DNA of 64,000 nucleotides from contig NZ_JBFEFG010000259.1 of the NCBI RefSeq assembly GCF_040718835.1, positions 1 through 64,000 of the forward strand, given 5' to 3'. The notes under the pieces were generated by a model. It made no database searches. It worked only from the letters and a program-made list of their open reading frames with translations, and was not told the DNA's origin. The position numbers were made by a program, and so were the translations under genes. Of this stretch, positions 44,696 to 53,503 are shown piece after piece. This DNA comes from Bremerella sp. JC817 (GTDB lineage: Bacteria; Planctomycetota; Planctomycetia; Pirellulales; Pirellulaceae). Numbering within the stretch: position 1 is the first letter of the stretch; each line of letters starts with the position of its first letter.

Positions 44696-45187
44696 ATGAA
44701 GATGTTAACTGCTGGTTTGATCGCACTTGCCGCCGTATTGGGTACCTCGACCTGGGCGGTCGCCGAAGACGCCAAGCCGAAGGATATTGTCGACACGGCT
44801 GTCGCCGCTGGACAGTTCAAGACCCTGGTTGCCGCGGTTAAGGCAGCCGACCTGGTCGATACCCTGAAGAGTGAAGGGCCTTTCACCGTCTTTGCTCCGA
44901 CCGACGAAGCCTTCGCGAAGCTGCCCAAAGGGACCGTCGCCTCGCTGCTGAAGCCTGAGAACAAAGATAAGCTGATTGCAATTCTGACCTACCATGTTGT
45001 GCCAGGCAAAGTGATGGCGGAAGATGTGGTGAAGCTTTCCAAGGCGAAGACGGTCCAAGGCTCGACCGCCAAGGTTACCGTCAAGGAAGGTAAGGTCATG
45101 ATCGACGAAGCCAACGTCGTGAAGACCGACATCGTGACCTCGAACGGGGTGATTCACGTGATCGACTCGGTCATCATGCCAGAGTAG
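44696..45187 (+). CDS. Secreted fasciclin (FAS1) domain protein
   Basis: 163 residues. The ATG at 44696 lies eight bases after AGGA (an ATG at 44690 is too close to it). Signal peptide ([20 protein letters not shown]), then one complete FAS1 domain: [37 protein letters not shown] (first conserved block), [15 protein letters not shown], and the second block [21 protein letters not shown]1 proteins mediate adhesion. A strong terminator follows, then the ECF sigma and anti-sigma genes, an order that suggests the fasciclin is a regulon member. Confidence 0.95.
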   Translation: MKMLTAGLIALAAVLGTSTWAVAEDAKPKDIVDTAVAAGQFKTLVAAVKAADLVDTLKSEGPFTVFAPTDEAFAKLPKGTVASLLKPENKDKLIAILTYHVVPGKVMAEDVVKLSKAKTVQGSTAKVTVKEGKVMIDEANVVKTDIVTSNGVIHVIDSVIMPE

Positions 45188-45215
45188 TTCCCGCCCGCTG
45201 AAATCACAGTCCATT

Positions 45216-45250
45216 CGCGAGGTCGGTTTGCTTGCCGGCCTCGCGTTTTT
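45216..45250 (+). terminator. Rho-independent terminator after the fasciclin gene
   Basis: An 11-bp stem (CGCGAGGTCGG with CCGGCCTCGCG, one G-U pair) and an 8-base loop are followed by TTTTT at 45246-45250. It separates the fasciclin gene from the sigma gene. The sigma gene start lies directly after the T run, so readthrough or an internal promoter is needed to express it. Confidence 0.85.
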
Positions 45251-45253
45251 GTG

Positions 45254-45841
45254 ATGGCCCTCAGGAGATTGACTTTGGAGAACTCGCTTTTGCAGCGCAT
45301 CGCGGCCGGAGACTCGACCGCCACGACCGCATGCATCGAGAAATATGGCGGCCTGGTATGGTCGCTGGCACGTCGCCTTTCGCCCACCACCACCGACGCG
45401 GAGGACGCCGTCCAAGAGATCTTCGTCGATATTTGGCGGAACGCCGAACGTTATCGAGCAGAGCTTTCGGAAGAAGCGACGTTCGTGGCGATGTTGGCGC
45501 GGCGGCGACTGATCGATCGTCTCCGCAAGCACCGCCGCGAATTGGAATCACAACCGATCGACGAGCAAGCCCTGCAATATCCTTCGCCCCCCCAGACACC
45601 TCAGACTGAAATCGCCGAAGAAGCGTCGCGGGCCACGGCCTGCATGGAAGGTCTCCGTAGCGACGAACGAAATGTGCTCGAGTTGTCGATCTATCATGGC
45701 TTACCGCAGACGCGCATTTCCGAGCGAACCGGCATTCCCCTGGGCACGGTCAAAACACATGCCCGGCGCGGCCTCGTGAAACTGAGGGACTGCATGCAGC
45801 TTAGAGCATTGCGGCCGCGGAAAGGAGCGGAGGCGCGATGA
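45254..45841 (+). CDS. ECF-family RNA polymerase sigma factor
   Basis: 195 residues from the ATG at 45254. A TTG at 45275 follows AGGAG with good spacing and may be the true start. Region 2: YGGLVWSLARRLSPTTTDAE, DAVQEIFVDIWRNAERYR. Region 4: LRSDERNVLELSIYHGLPQT, RISERTGIPLGTVKTHARRG. The stop overlaps the anti-sigma start (ATGA). It most resembles the SigK group, which pairs with RskA and controls fasciclin genes in mycobacteria. Confidence 0.94.
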   Translation: MALRRLTLENSLLQRIAAGDSTATTACIEKYGGLVWSLARRLSPTTTDAEDAVQEIFVDIWRNAERYRAELSEEATFVAMLARRRLIDRLRKHRRELESQPIDEQALQYPSPPQTPQTEIAEEASRATACMEGLRSDERNVLELSIYHGLPQTRISERTGIPLGTVKTHARRGLVKLRDCMQLRALRPRKGAEAR

Positions 45842-46647
45842 GCAACCACTCGAACGAAGAATCCGATCGCTGGGAAGAACTTCAGGTCACGCGGCTGCTC
45901 TTCGGCTTGTCGCCGGAGGAACAATCGGAGTTTGATGAATTGGCCCGACAACCTGCGAGAACGACCGATGCTTCGCTGGAAAAAGCAGTGGCATCACTCG
46001 ACATGGCCTGGTCCGATCACCCATCGGAACATCTGCCCGAGCACCTGAAGCAAGCCATCCTGGCGCGGGCCGAAGAAGAGCTTGCCTCGAAGCGAGCCGG
46101 TTCCGTCGAACGGCCTTCCCGCAGCGAAGATCCCCAACCGAACGCCTCACGACGCGAGGCCTCCCAATATTGGCCTTGGCTCGTCTCGGCTGCCTGCCTG
46201 GCGTTTGCCTTGTTCTCGTGGTGGTCTTCCAACGTGCGCGACGTGGCCCAGCCTGACCTCGCCCAGCGTCGAGCGGAGCTTCTCGCCGCCGACAACGATC
46301 ATTTGCAAGTTGATTGGTCCAGCGGTCCCACCCCGGTCGAAGGTGCCAGCGGCGATGTCGTGTGGAGCAACCGTCAGCAACAGGGATACATGCGTTTTCG
46401 CGGTCTGCCGATTAACAAGCCCACCGAAGAGCAGTACCAGCTCTGGATCTTCGACAAAAACCAGAGCGAGGCCACACCGATCGATGGGGGTGTCTTCAAC
46501 ATCAGCTCGACCGGAGAAACAATCGTTCCGATCGACGCGAAGCTGCAAGTGCAACAGCCTTACCTGTTCGCCGTTACCATCGAGAAGCCCGGCGGCGTGG
46601 TCGTCTCTTCCCGGGAACGATTGCCGCTGGTGGCAGAAGTGAAATAG
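45838..46647 (+). CDS. RskA-type anti-sigma factor
   Basis: 269 residues. AAAGGAG lies upstream of the overlapping ATG. N-terminal cytosolic helical part (VTRLLFGLSPEEQSEFDELA), one transmembrane segment near residue 115 (WPWLVSAACLAFALFSWW), and a C-terminal RskA domain (GYMRFRGLPINKPTEEQYQL, then WIFDKNQSEATPIDGGVF). It should hold the ECF factor inactive at the membrane and release it on envelope signals after proteolysis (family knowledge). Confidence 0.93.
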   Translation: MSNHSNEESDRWEELQVTRLLFGLSPEEQSEFDELARQPARTTDASLEKAVASLDMAWSDHPSEHLPEHLKQAILARAEEELASKRAGSVERPSRSEDPQPNASRREASQYWPWLVSAACLAFALFSWWSSNVRDVAQPDLAQRRAELLAADNDHLQVDWSSGPTPVEGASGDVVWSNRQQQGYMRFRGLPINKPTEEQYQLWIFDKNQSEATPIDGGVFNISSTGETIVPIDAKLQVQQPYLFAVTIEKPGGVVVSSRERLPLVAEVK

Positions 46648-46682
46648 CAACGCTCGCCAACCGAGGCGGGTATCGCGATCGC

Positions 46683-46714
46683 CTCCCCGAGACGCAACAC
46701 AATGCCTCGGGGAG
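46683..46714. terminator. Hairpin between convergent genes
   Basis: A perfect 9-bp inverted repeat (CTCCCCGAG/CTCGGGGAG) with a 14-base loop lies between the convergent anti-sigma and ankyrin genes. It has no clear T run, so the terminator role is inferred from position. Confidence 0.4.
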
Positions 46715-46804
46715 AACGGGCTCGGTAAAACCTGGCCTCGGCTCGATGCAGCGAGCCTAGGTGGAATCGACACAGACGGCGCCAAACATTCGCGAAAAGA
46801 ATGC

Positions 46805-47305
46805 CTACGGAATCGAAGGCGACGCCATTTCCTGTTGAATGAACGCAACGATCTCAGGCGTGCCATACTGCTTCGCATAGCTGAGGACATCGATGGCTGG
46901 TTCGCCGAACTTGGCGTCTAAGCTGGCGCCGTGGTCGGCCAACAGCGTTACCACTTCCAGCGACTTTCCGTAAATGGCGCTGAAAATAGGCGTAGCCGTT
47001 TGGCCGAATCCTTGATTCACGTCGGCGTTATGCTTGATGAGCCACCGACAGGTTTCGACTCTTCCCAGACCTGCGGCGATATCGAGTGCCGTGCTCGTTC
47101 CATCGTCGGTTCGCGAGTCGACTTCTAACCCCGCATCGACCAACATCTGAGCGATGTCGGTGTTGCCTCGCTGCGCCGCCCAGTGCAGCCAATTCTTTCC
47201 CACTTTCGATGCGTGCAACAGCGGCGGGTCGCTCCGAAGCAGGTCCTGCACTGCTTCGACATCACCGCGAACGATCGCTCCATACATTGCTGCTTCGCTT
47301 GTCAT
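46805..47305 (-). CDS. Ankyrin-repeat protein
   Basis: 166 residues with about four ankyrin units: GDVEAVQDLLRSDPPLLHAS, NWLHWAAQRGNTDIAQMLVD, GTSTALDIAAGLGRVETCRW, and TPIFSAIYGKSLEVVTLLAD. Nearly the whole protein is repeats. No signal peptide. Cytosolic protein-binding scaffold. Ankyrin proteins of this size are common immunity-type neighbours, but no toxin is present here. It lies 16 bp downstream of the next minus-strand gene, so probably cotranscribed. Confidence 0.9.
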   Translation of the reverse strand: MTSEAAMYGAIVRGDVEAVQDLLRSDPPLLHASKVGKNWLHWAAQRGNTDIAQMLVDAGLEVDSRTDDGTSTALDIAAGLGRVETCRWLIKHNADVNQGFGQTATPIFSAIYGKSLEVVTLLADHGASLDAKFGEPAIDVLSYAKQYGTPEIVAFIQQEMASPSIP

Positions 47306-47321
47306 GGTTCGTCCGTTGGTA

Positions 47322-47828
47322 TCATGCTTCGGGATGAAGGTCCGAGATCACGATGTTGCTTCGCTTCTCGCTGAGAATGTGGGGCCACAGTTCGATGGCT
47401 TCGTGAAGCTGAAGCCGTGTTGGGCTCTTGATTTTTGAGATATCCAGTTGCTGGGAATCGGTCACCGGAACCAACAGGAACATGCCGCTACGATGCACCA
47501 TGTCCAGCAACCGCTGCAGGTACTTGGAGAAGTCTTGCCGTGTCACATGGCAGCCGGCAACCCCCATCCGTCCGTTGCGGTTCTCGGATCGAACTTGCTT
47601 GCCGCGCCAGAAAGGGGTCTCTTTCAGCGGACCAAACACGCCGCTATAGATACCATAGTTTTCACCCACCGAAAGCAGATGATTCTTCTCGGCGAGATAG
47701 GAAGATTCCCCCTGAAGCTCGGACCGATCCACGAGCCTGCATCGCCCCCACGGATACTCCCTCGCCAGAATCGGTAGGTGGTCCGCCACGAGCCTGCTGG
47801 CAACCAGCAGCACACGACACTCGCTCAT
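47322..47828 (-). CDS. Hypothetical protein
   Basis: 168 residues. AGGAG lies seven bases before the ATG at 47828. The sequence starts SECRVLLVASRLVADHLPIL (a beta-alpha unit) and contains LQRLLDMVHRSGMFLLVPVT in the second half. No signal peptide or known motif. It precedes the ankyrin gene by 16 bp, which suggests a two-gene unit. Family not recognised. Confidence 0.75.
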   Translation of the reverse strand: MSECRVLLVASRLVADHLPILAREYPWGRCRLVDRSELQGESSYLAEKNHLLSVGENYGIYSGVFGPLKETPFWRGKQVRSENRNGRMGVAGCHVTRQDFSKYLQRLLDMVHRSGMFLLVPVTDSQQLDISKIKSPTRLQLHEAIELWPHILSEKRSNIVISDLHPEA

Positions 47829-48066
47829 GGCAAAACTCCTGATTCCTAAACCGAACGGGGATGTCAGGCGACGCCTCCGACCTGCTTTTCATCTTAAGTT
47901 TATCCGTGACCTTTCGCCAGCGCGTCGTCGGTCCTCGGCTCAACTCACTGCCTTCGGCACACATTCGAGTCGAAGCCTCATTCCATCGGCTTCTTGCAAG
48001 TGGCCTGGAGGGAATATAACCTCAGTCGAAGTTGAAACTGCCGAGTCCCACCCAAGCGGTTTTCCC

Positions 48067-48579
48067 ATGTTGAGCGAATTCCTGAGACGCTACCAGACGC
48101 GCTGCGGTGAGGCCTCTGCGGCGAGGGAATATTCGAAAGCCAGGCGTATCTTGGACGAAATGACGCGGGAGCTTCGCGCGACGCCTCCTTCCAGCGAAGA
48201 AGTGCTCGCGCTGCTACACGTGATTCGTGAGCAACCGCAGTATGAATTGGCTTCCTTTGTCATGGTCGCGGCGTGGTTCCAACTTAGTCCGGACTATGTG
48301 CCGGTGCTGTGCGAGATCGTCTTGGATACGCGGTGCAACGACTGGCACGAGCAAGCGATCGAACTGCTGGACGAATTGCGTGACCCAGCCTCCATTCCGG
48401 CCCTCATCGCTGCGATCGGATACCGCTGGGACTACGATCCGTGGTATAACGTCCCGCGAAAAGCGTTACAGGCGCTCGCTGCGATCGAAACGCCCGAGGC
48501 AATCGCAGCCATCCAGTCAGCCACAACTTCGGACATCGATCTCATCCGGCAAGAAGCGATCGATATGCTCAAGAATTGA
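48067..48579 (+). CDS. HEAT-repeat-like protein
   Basis: 170 residues from the ATG at 48067. All-helical, with HEAT/armadillo-type units: YVPVLCEIVLDTRCNDWHEQ, AIELLDELRDPASIPALIAA, ALQALAAIETPEAIAAIQSA and a last helix (IRQEAIDMLKN). Such proteins are general binding scaffolds and also occur as immunity proteins. The start follows a frame that is open by chance upstream. It stands 49 bp before the next gene. Confidence 0.82.
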   Translation: MLSEFLRRYQTRCGEASAAREYSKARRILDEMTRELRATPPSSEEVLALLHVIREQPQYELASFVMVAAWFQLSPDYVPVLCEIVLDTRCNDWHEQAIELLDELRDPASIPALIAAIGYRWDYDPWYNVPRKALQALAAIETPEAIAAIQSATTSDIDLIRQEAIDMLKN

Positions 48580-48628
48580 ATCCGGTCTGTCTGCGAATGC
48601 CGAAGAACCAACTCTTAGAGACACGCCC

Positions 48629-49165
48629 ATGAATGCCCCGTCGCGATACCTGGCTGCTATTGACGAGCATGGCGAACTGCCGTTCCCGGTTCGATTGTCG
48701 ATCCTGAGGTCGCTCGATCGCAAGGCGCGAGAAGTATTGGCCTACCGGTGCGCGAAGCATGTCGAACCGATATGGGTAACGTCCTTCCCCACGGACACCG
48801 ACCCGTTCGATTTGCTGGACAACTACTTCGAGAGATCGAGGACAACCGGTCTCGACTTCGGCGCGGAGATCACGCCGCTCGATGATTTGGAGAACTTCCT
48901 AGGTGAAAAAGGGGACTCACCCGACGAGTGCTTTCCGGCCCTATGTGCCGGACACGCAGCATGGGCGGCTTGCCATGTACTTTGCCACGATGAGTCCCTC
49001 GAAAACGACACTCCGGAAGAAGAAGGCGACCTCGACGACTGCGGCCCCGCATTCTACGCCGCATGTGCATTCTCAGGCGGCATGTATTGGAGATCCGACT
49101 TCCCCGGCGATCGCCTAAAACGAAGAGAGTTCTGGACCTGGTACCTCGCACAGCTTGGCGATTAG
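48629..49165 (+). CDS. Imm5-like hypothetical protein
   Basis: 178 residues from the ATG at 48629. It begins RYLAAIDEHGELPFPVRLSI, then LRSLDRKAREVLAYRCAKHV, and contains a helix with small residues (ALCAGHAAWAACHVLC). The N-terminal 'VR..L...D...' pattern and the Ala-rich helix remind me of Imm5-type immunity proteins, but this is a weak match. No signal peptide. It follows the HEAT gene by 49 bp and is likely cotranscribed. Confidence 0.72.
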   Translation: MNAPSRYLAAIDEHGELPFPVRLSILRSLDRKAREVLAYRCAKHVEPIWVTSFPTDTDPFDLLDNYFERSRTTGLDFGAEITPLDDLENFLGEKGDSPDECFPALCAGHAAWAACHVLCHDESLENDTPEEEGDLDDCGPAFYAACAFSGGMYWRSDFPGDRLKRREFWTWYLAQLGD

Positions 49166-49244
49166 TGTGGAGAAAGCTGAGCGGATTGCAGGCTGATTGA
49201 CATGCCCCGTTACTTGATCCTGCCGCAATCCAAACCAACCCGCC

Positions 49245-49709
49245 TCACAGCTGCAGGTCGTCGCGCGTTTGTTGCTTCAGGAGATACCGCTCCAGGCGTT
49301 CCTGCGCGGTGCGGTCTTCGGGGTCGATGGCGACCGCCTGGCGATAGAGGGCTTCGGCTGGTTGCCAATCGCCTTGGGCCTGGCGGACATCGCCCAGGCA
49401 CCAATAGGGGCAGGCTTCATCCGGCATCAGGTCGATCGCGGTTTGAAACGACTCGGCGGCCTGATCGTAGTGGCCGATGCGATACCATAAGTGGCCGATG
49501 TAGATATGCGGCCACGCATCGCTCGGGTCGAGCCGCCAGGCCCGGTGGAAATAGGTGCTGGCCTGATGCAGGTCTTGCCGCTTGATGTATCGCAGGCCAA
49601 TCTGCACCAGCAAATCGACATCGCCCCTCTGCTGCCGCTCAATGGCCAACAGGCTTTCAAGATCCAGCGACCGGTAGTATTCATAAGAATCAAACGCGTC
49701 ACATCCCAT
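49245..49709 (-). CDS. TPR protein
   Basis: 154 residues from the ATG at 49709. The extended frame upstream runs through a 41-bp dispersed repeat and is not real. Three tetratricopeptide units: VQIGLRYIKRQDLHQASTYF, HIYIGHLWYRIGHYDQAAES, and YWCLGDVRQAQGDWQPAEAL. Ends in a basic tail. No signal peptide, so a cytosolic scaffold. Partner unknown. Confidence 0.88.
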   Translation of the reverse strand: MGCDAFDSYEYYRSLDLESLLAIERQQRGDVDLLVQIGLRYIKRQDLHQASTYFHRAWRLDPSDAWPHIYIGHLWYRIGHYDQAAESFQTAIDLMPDEACPYWCLGDVRQAQGDWQPAEALYRQAVAIDPEDRTAQERLERYLLKQQTRDDLQL

Positions 49710-49783
49710 GCCGCAAAAGACACGAAGCTCGGACCGAGGTTCACCAATCGACGCCGGCCACACCTTCAACTCGCATGGCATCC

Positions 49784-49824
49784 GGTCCCCTCGCCCCTGA
49801 GGGGAGAGGGTTAGGGTGAGGGGC
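49784..49824. repeat. 41-bp dispersed palindromic repeat, copy 1
   Basis: Begins GGTCCCCTCGCCCCTGAGGG and ends GGTTAGGGTGAGGGGC, identical to 61690-61730. The centre CCCCTGAGGGG is self-complementary. Read on the minus strand it gives the peptide PLTLTLSPQGRGD, which I remember as a spurious translation in many genomes. It is non-coding. Confidence 0.85.
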
Positions 49825-49867
49825 TTTTCGTTGGATTGAGGAAGCACCAGGAAGCACAGGCCAGCCA

Positions 49868-50239
49868 CTAACCCACCAGCGTTGCTCCTTTGATCTTGCC
49901 TTCATCGATCGTGACGTCGATGCTGTGGCCGCCGAACATGTCGGAGTCTTCGAAGAAGACCGAGGCGGCGTTCAGGTCGTCGAAGATGACGATCTTGGGC
50001 GAGGCCAGGTTCGCTTCGAACTGGGCGGCGTCGAGTTCGGGGAAGCCTTCTTCTTCGTCGGCCCATGAATCGTTGTAGGTTTCCAGCAGCGAGTCGGTTG
50101 CCGCCTTCTTCATCGCAGGCAACATGCCGATCAACTTGCGGCCAAACTCGGTGGCAGCGGAGGTCACCTTGCCTGCTTCGATATAAGGACCTTCCATCAC
50201 GCGAATCTCGTGACCATCGACCGTCAGCATCGTATCCAT
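49868..50239 (-). CDS. DUF2262/DUF2004-like protein
   Basis: 123 residues from the ATG at 50239, with AAGGA upstream. The end of the protein carries a motif I recall for this group: 'SPKIVIFDDLNAASVFFEDS', 'DMFGGHSIDVTIDEGKIKGA', 'TLVG' (compare 'F.D.D.F.GHSI.V..D..G......G'). These small cytosolic proteins are frequent in immunity-type gene clusters. Which of the two DUFs applies is not certain. Confidence 0.78.
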   Translation of the reverse strand: MDTMLTVDGHEIRVMEGPYIEAGKVTSAATEFGRKLIGMLPAMKKAATDSLLETYNDSWADEEEGFPELDAAQFEANLASPKIVIFDDLNAASVFFEDSDMFGGHSIDVTIDEGKIKGATLVG

Positions 50240-50458
50240 GCCTGCTTCCTTGTTCGTTGCTCGCCGCCGCAACGTTGCCCCGTCCAAAAGGAAGAAGCGA
50301 ATGTGGCGCCGCGCGGGGATTGTTGATGCGTATCTTAAGTCACTGGAACCCTTCACGAAAGTTGTCAGTCAGGGTCTGCGCATGTTTGACGACGAACGTG
50401 GCAGAGGGTAACTTCAGAACAACTTTTGCGAACCTGGCCGCGCTGATAAGTGGAACCG

Positions 50459-51079
50459 ATGCCCAACCTTCCTGACTGCGACGATCTCTTCCAACGCTTC
50501 TTCGCGCCGTGGTACTCGGAAGTGGACCTGGCATCGCGCGGCTTCGAGGCAACGCGGCCTGATTTATTGTGTTACGGCGATCATATCGGAAGGCCTGCGG
50601 CGGAGCTCAGCCGACTTCACCCCGACGCCCAGGCAGGCGTCATCCAGCATCTTTCCGTCGCGATGACCGACGCCGCGATTGGTGACTTCGGCAAGCTCGT
50701 CGGACTCGAGCCGCCGCTGAGTGGCCGCTGGATTCAGGCGATCGATCAGTATTACGATGAACAGCACATCGCGGAACTGATCGCCGAATCCGACCCGACC
50801 GACGACGCCAACTCCTACTTGATTACCTGTATCGAACTGGGGACGCTGATTGCCAAGATGCTTCAGGCGATGGTACCTGATCTGGAGTGGTGGGCCGAGT
50901 CGCCTTACTGGGAATCGTCGCTCTGGCATCCCGCGACCGGGCACATGATTCCGCCGACCCACTGGGCGATCAAAAAGTTCAGTGGCTATGGCTGGGACGA
51001 TGGCCTGGCCCCGAAGATCTTTGCCGCCGTCCAGGCCCTGCGTGAAGACACCCATGATAACGAAGACAAGACAGGCTAA
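50459..51079 (+). CDS. Hypothetical protein
   Basis: 206 residues from the ATG at 50459. Helical, with FFAPWYSEVDLASRGFEATR, AAIGDFGKLVGLEPPLSGRW, and aromatic-rich WWAESPYWESSLWHPATGHM near residue 155. No signal peptide or membrane segment. Not recognised. The next gene starts eight bases after its stop, so they form an operon. Confidence 0.75.
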   Translation: MPNLPDCDDLFQRFFAPWYSEVDLASRGFEATRPDLLCYGDHIGRPAAELSRLHPDAQAGVIQHLSVAMTDAAIGDFGKLVGLEPPLSGRWIQAIDQYYDEQHIAELIAESDPTDDANSYLITCIELGTLIAKMLQAMVPDLEWWAESPYWESSLWHPATGHMIPPTHWAIKKFSGYGWDDGLAPKIFAAVQALREDTHDNEDKTG

Positions 51080-51087
51080 CCGATCCG

Positions 51088-51759
51088 ATGAAAACGTTCT
51101 TATGGCTTAGCTTGGCGTTTGGTCTGTTGCCGGTGACGGCATTCTCGCTGGTGCATCTGATCGCGACGGTGATGATGCGGCGCGCGATCCCGGCGGAGTT
51201 GGCCGAGGAAGAGGGCTCGATCACGCTGGTGACCCGTTCGTTCACGGCGTTTGGAGAATCGTCTCCCCCAACCATTGTCAGCAACCAGGCCTGGCCGGCG
51301 ATCCTCGTGCTGATCGGCACCCTTTGCTGCGTGGTGGGGCTGCTCTATCTTATTCCGAGACAACCGCTCCGCGTGTCGCACGATGGTTATGCCCGGTTCG
51401 AGCCGTTGATCGCAAAGCTGCTTCGCTCTTCGCGCGATTACCCATCGCTGATCATCTCGGCCCGGGAAGGACACGAAGCGTTACTCATCTCGCGGGGCGA
51501 CAGTGGCTTCGAGCTAAGTTTCTCGGCGGATGGCCAGCACGAGAATCTGGCCGCCGTGAAAGCCCTTTTCGCCAGCCGCGGCGTGCAGCCGCTGGAGGAG
51601 ACGACTACCCACGACGATCAATTCGACATCGACACCACGTACGTGTCGTTCCCCCTTCCAGCAACCGCCCCCGAGATCGCCACCCTCTGCACCGAAGTCT
51701 TCCGCGACGCATGCGGCGTGAAGGAGGACGAACCCATGGAATTCGCGCTGCAGGATTAA
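51088..51759 (+). CDS. Hypothetical membrane protein
   Basis: 223 residues. Two N-terminal transmembrane segments (WLSLAFGLLPVTAFSLVHLI and AWPAILVLIGTLCCVVGLLY) enclose a short loop. A cytosolic C-terminal domain of about 135 residues with beta-alpha composition (SLIISAREGHEALLISRGDS) follows. No family recognised. Cotranscribed with the gene eight bases upstream, and convergent with the ankyrin gene, five bases apart. Confidence 0.78.
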   Translation: MKTFLWLSLAFGLLPVTAFSLVHLIATVMMRRAIPAELAEEEGSITLVTRSFTAFGESSPPTIVSNQAWPAILVLIGTLCCVVGLLYLIPRQPLRVSHDGYARFEPLIAKLLRSSRDYPSLIISAREGHEALLISRGDSGFELSFSADGQHENLAAVKALFASRGVQPLEETTTHDDQFDIDTTYVSFPLPATAPEIATLCTEVFRDACGVKEDEPMEFALQD

Positions 51760-51763
51760 GACG

Positions 51764-52738
51764 TCAATCTTCTTTCCGGCGGCTAAGCTCGCTCTCGATC
51801 ACTTCGATTGCCTTCTTCATTTCGCCTGACGATTGGTTCTCGGCTTGATAGCGGCGAGTTTGTTCGTACTGCTCGCGAAACTTGCGATGGGCCGTCAGCT
51901 GTTCTTGTGCCTTTGCCTTAAGCCCTTCAACGTCGCGGGGCTGTTTCGTCTTTTCAATAAATTGACTGAATGGCACGGCCAGTTTCTTGGGTGGCCGAAT
52001 GTCGTTCTCGCGCTCTAGCAAGTCCATCAGCGAAGGCTCGCCAGAGTACGGATTCGCGCCGCGGTCTAGCAACTTTCCAGCGAAGTTGTAGCTAAACTGG
52101 TTGAATGCAACACTTAGCATACTCATCCCATTAGCATTCAGTTCATCGATATCACCGCCGTTCTCGAGATAGAACCAATACAGCTTTATAGGCTCCGGAT
52201 CGTCACGCCCGAACTGAATACCGTGACCGAGAATATACTCGCCCAGCGAGAGCGATGTGGCAAGCTTGGCTTGCTCCGATGCCCACGCTAAATCGGCATC
52301 CGCTTCAACGAGTGTGCGAAAGACTTCTGGATGCCTTAGCGGATAGAGCGCATACTGCAGAGGCGATTCGTGATGCCCGGTGGCGACATCAACTTTCGCG
52401 CCCAGGGCGATGGCAAGCGTCACCCCCTCGTCGCTTCCGTATAACGCTGCAATATGGATCGGGCGGAGACCATTGGCCCCTTTGGCATTGATATCGGCTC
52501 CATTGGCGATCAACGTCCGCGCCTCCGTCTCATTGTTTTGCAACATGGCCGCCACCAACGCGGAGACGTTGGGCTTGTCCTTAAATGCCGCTTCAATCGA
52601 AATCATGCCAGGGCGAGGCGGCTTTATTTCTGACGTTTCCTCTTGCGCCGAAACAACGCGGCCTAACAAGGCAAACACCAGGCCAGTACCAAGTAGGTAT
52701 GTCGCAAGCCTCGGCCTTCGTGTCGCATTCGATTTCAC
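51764..52738 (-). CDS. Exported ankyrin-repeat protein, paralogue of the one at 835-1830
   Basis: 324 residues from a GTG at 52738, with AGGAG six bases upstream. Signal peptide (LATYLLGTGLVFALLGRVVS) with Ala-Gln after the core. Ankyrin units include LIANGADINAKGANGLRPIH and LDRGANPYSGEP. The C-terminus is a charged coiled coil. It shares NGADINAKG...GLRPIH, YLENGGDID and L..RGANP with the protein at 835-1830, in the same order and spacing, so they are paralogues. Probably periplasmic. Confidence 0.85.
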   Translation of the reverse strand: MKSNATRRPRLATYLLGTGLVFALLGRVVSAQEETSEIKPPRPGMISIEAAFKDKPNVSALVAAMLQNNETEARTLIANGADINAKGANGLRPIHIAALYGSDEGVTLAIALGAKVDVATGHHESPLQYALYPLRHPEVFRTLVEADADLAWASEQAKLATSLSLGEYILGHGIQFGRDDPEPIKLYWFYLENGGDIDELNANGMSMLSVAFNQFSYNFAGKLLDRGANPYSGEPSLMDLLERENDIRPPKKLAVPFSQFIEKTKQPRDVEGLKAKAQEQLTAHRKFREQYEQTRRYQAENQSSGEMKKAIEVIESELSRRKED

Positions 52739-52812
52739 ACTGGTACTCCTGAAATGATTCCATGCGGGCGACCTCACGTATTAGAATACGGCCTCCAACG
52801 CAAAATAATCGC

Positions 52813-53448
52813 ATGTCGTCACAACCTGCGATTCTAGCTTACTGGTTACGGTTCTGCCGCTTTTCGCGCAAACAAGCGTCTCCCTTTATCTTCAGGAACA
52901 ATCGAGTGGATGGCGTGTTTTGGTTTGGGGAGGTTGGGTTTGTGGTCGATCCTCAGGCGATGGCTTCGAGGTTTCCGGATGGGGTTCGGGTAGAACAAAC
53001 GTCGCTTGATGCGTTGCTGGTCGAAGGGGATCGGTTGCCTCCGCTGGGTGCGGCTCCGGTCGCATCGTGGCTACTCGCTCGATTGATGTTTCTGACGAAC
53101 GAGCGACTTGGCTTCGAGGCGAACGACACGCTGCATCACGACGGGGGCGGGTACTACCTCAACTTCATTGCCTTCTCGAAACAGATGAAGCCGCTCGCGT
53201 TTTTCAACGTGCATGGCACCTCGGCCGGGTGCCAACTGTGGGGCCAGTGCGACCGGAATTTGTCGGTCGAACAACTGCTGATGACCTTTCGCGACGCGCT
53301 GTTGGAAGAACCCACGGCGCTGATGCCTTGCCGGCTGCAGTCGTACGACACCGACCCGCCAGATCTCGATCGCCGACGCGTTCGCAAGCTACAACCGCTC
53401 GGCTGGAATGGCGAGCAGTTTCTGGGAACGCAGCCTCGCCCGGCTTGA
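52813..53448 (+). CDS. Hypothetical protein
   Basis: 211 residues from the ATG at 52813. Contains VDGVFWFGEVGFVVDPQAMA and a run of strands (GGGYYLNFIAFSKQMKPLAF), consistent with a mixed alpha/beta cytosolic protein. The first 35 residues are basic and may not be translated if a later start is used. No family recognised. Confidence 0.68.
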   Translation: MSSQPAILAYWLRFCRFSRKQASPFIFRNNRVDGVFWFGEVGFVVDPQAMASRFPDGVRVEQTSLDALLVEGDRLPPLGAAPVASWLLARLMFLTNERLGFEANDTLHHDGGGYYLNFIAFSKQMKPLAFFNVHGTSAGCQLWGQCDRNLSVEQLLMTFRDALLEEPTALMPCRLQSYDTDPPDLDRRRVRKLQPLGWNGEQFLGTQPRPA

Positions 53449-53503
53449 TGAATCGATTGAACGACGCGTTGAAATTGTTCATCTGCTTCTACGAATGAGC
53501 AGC

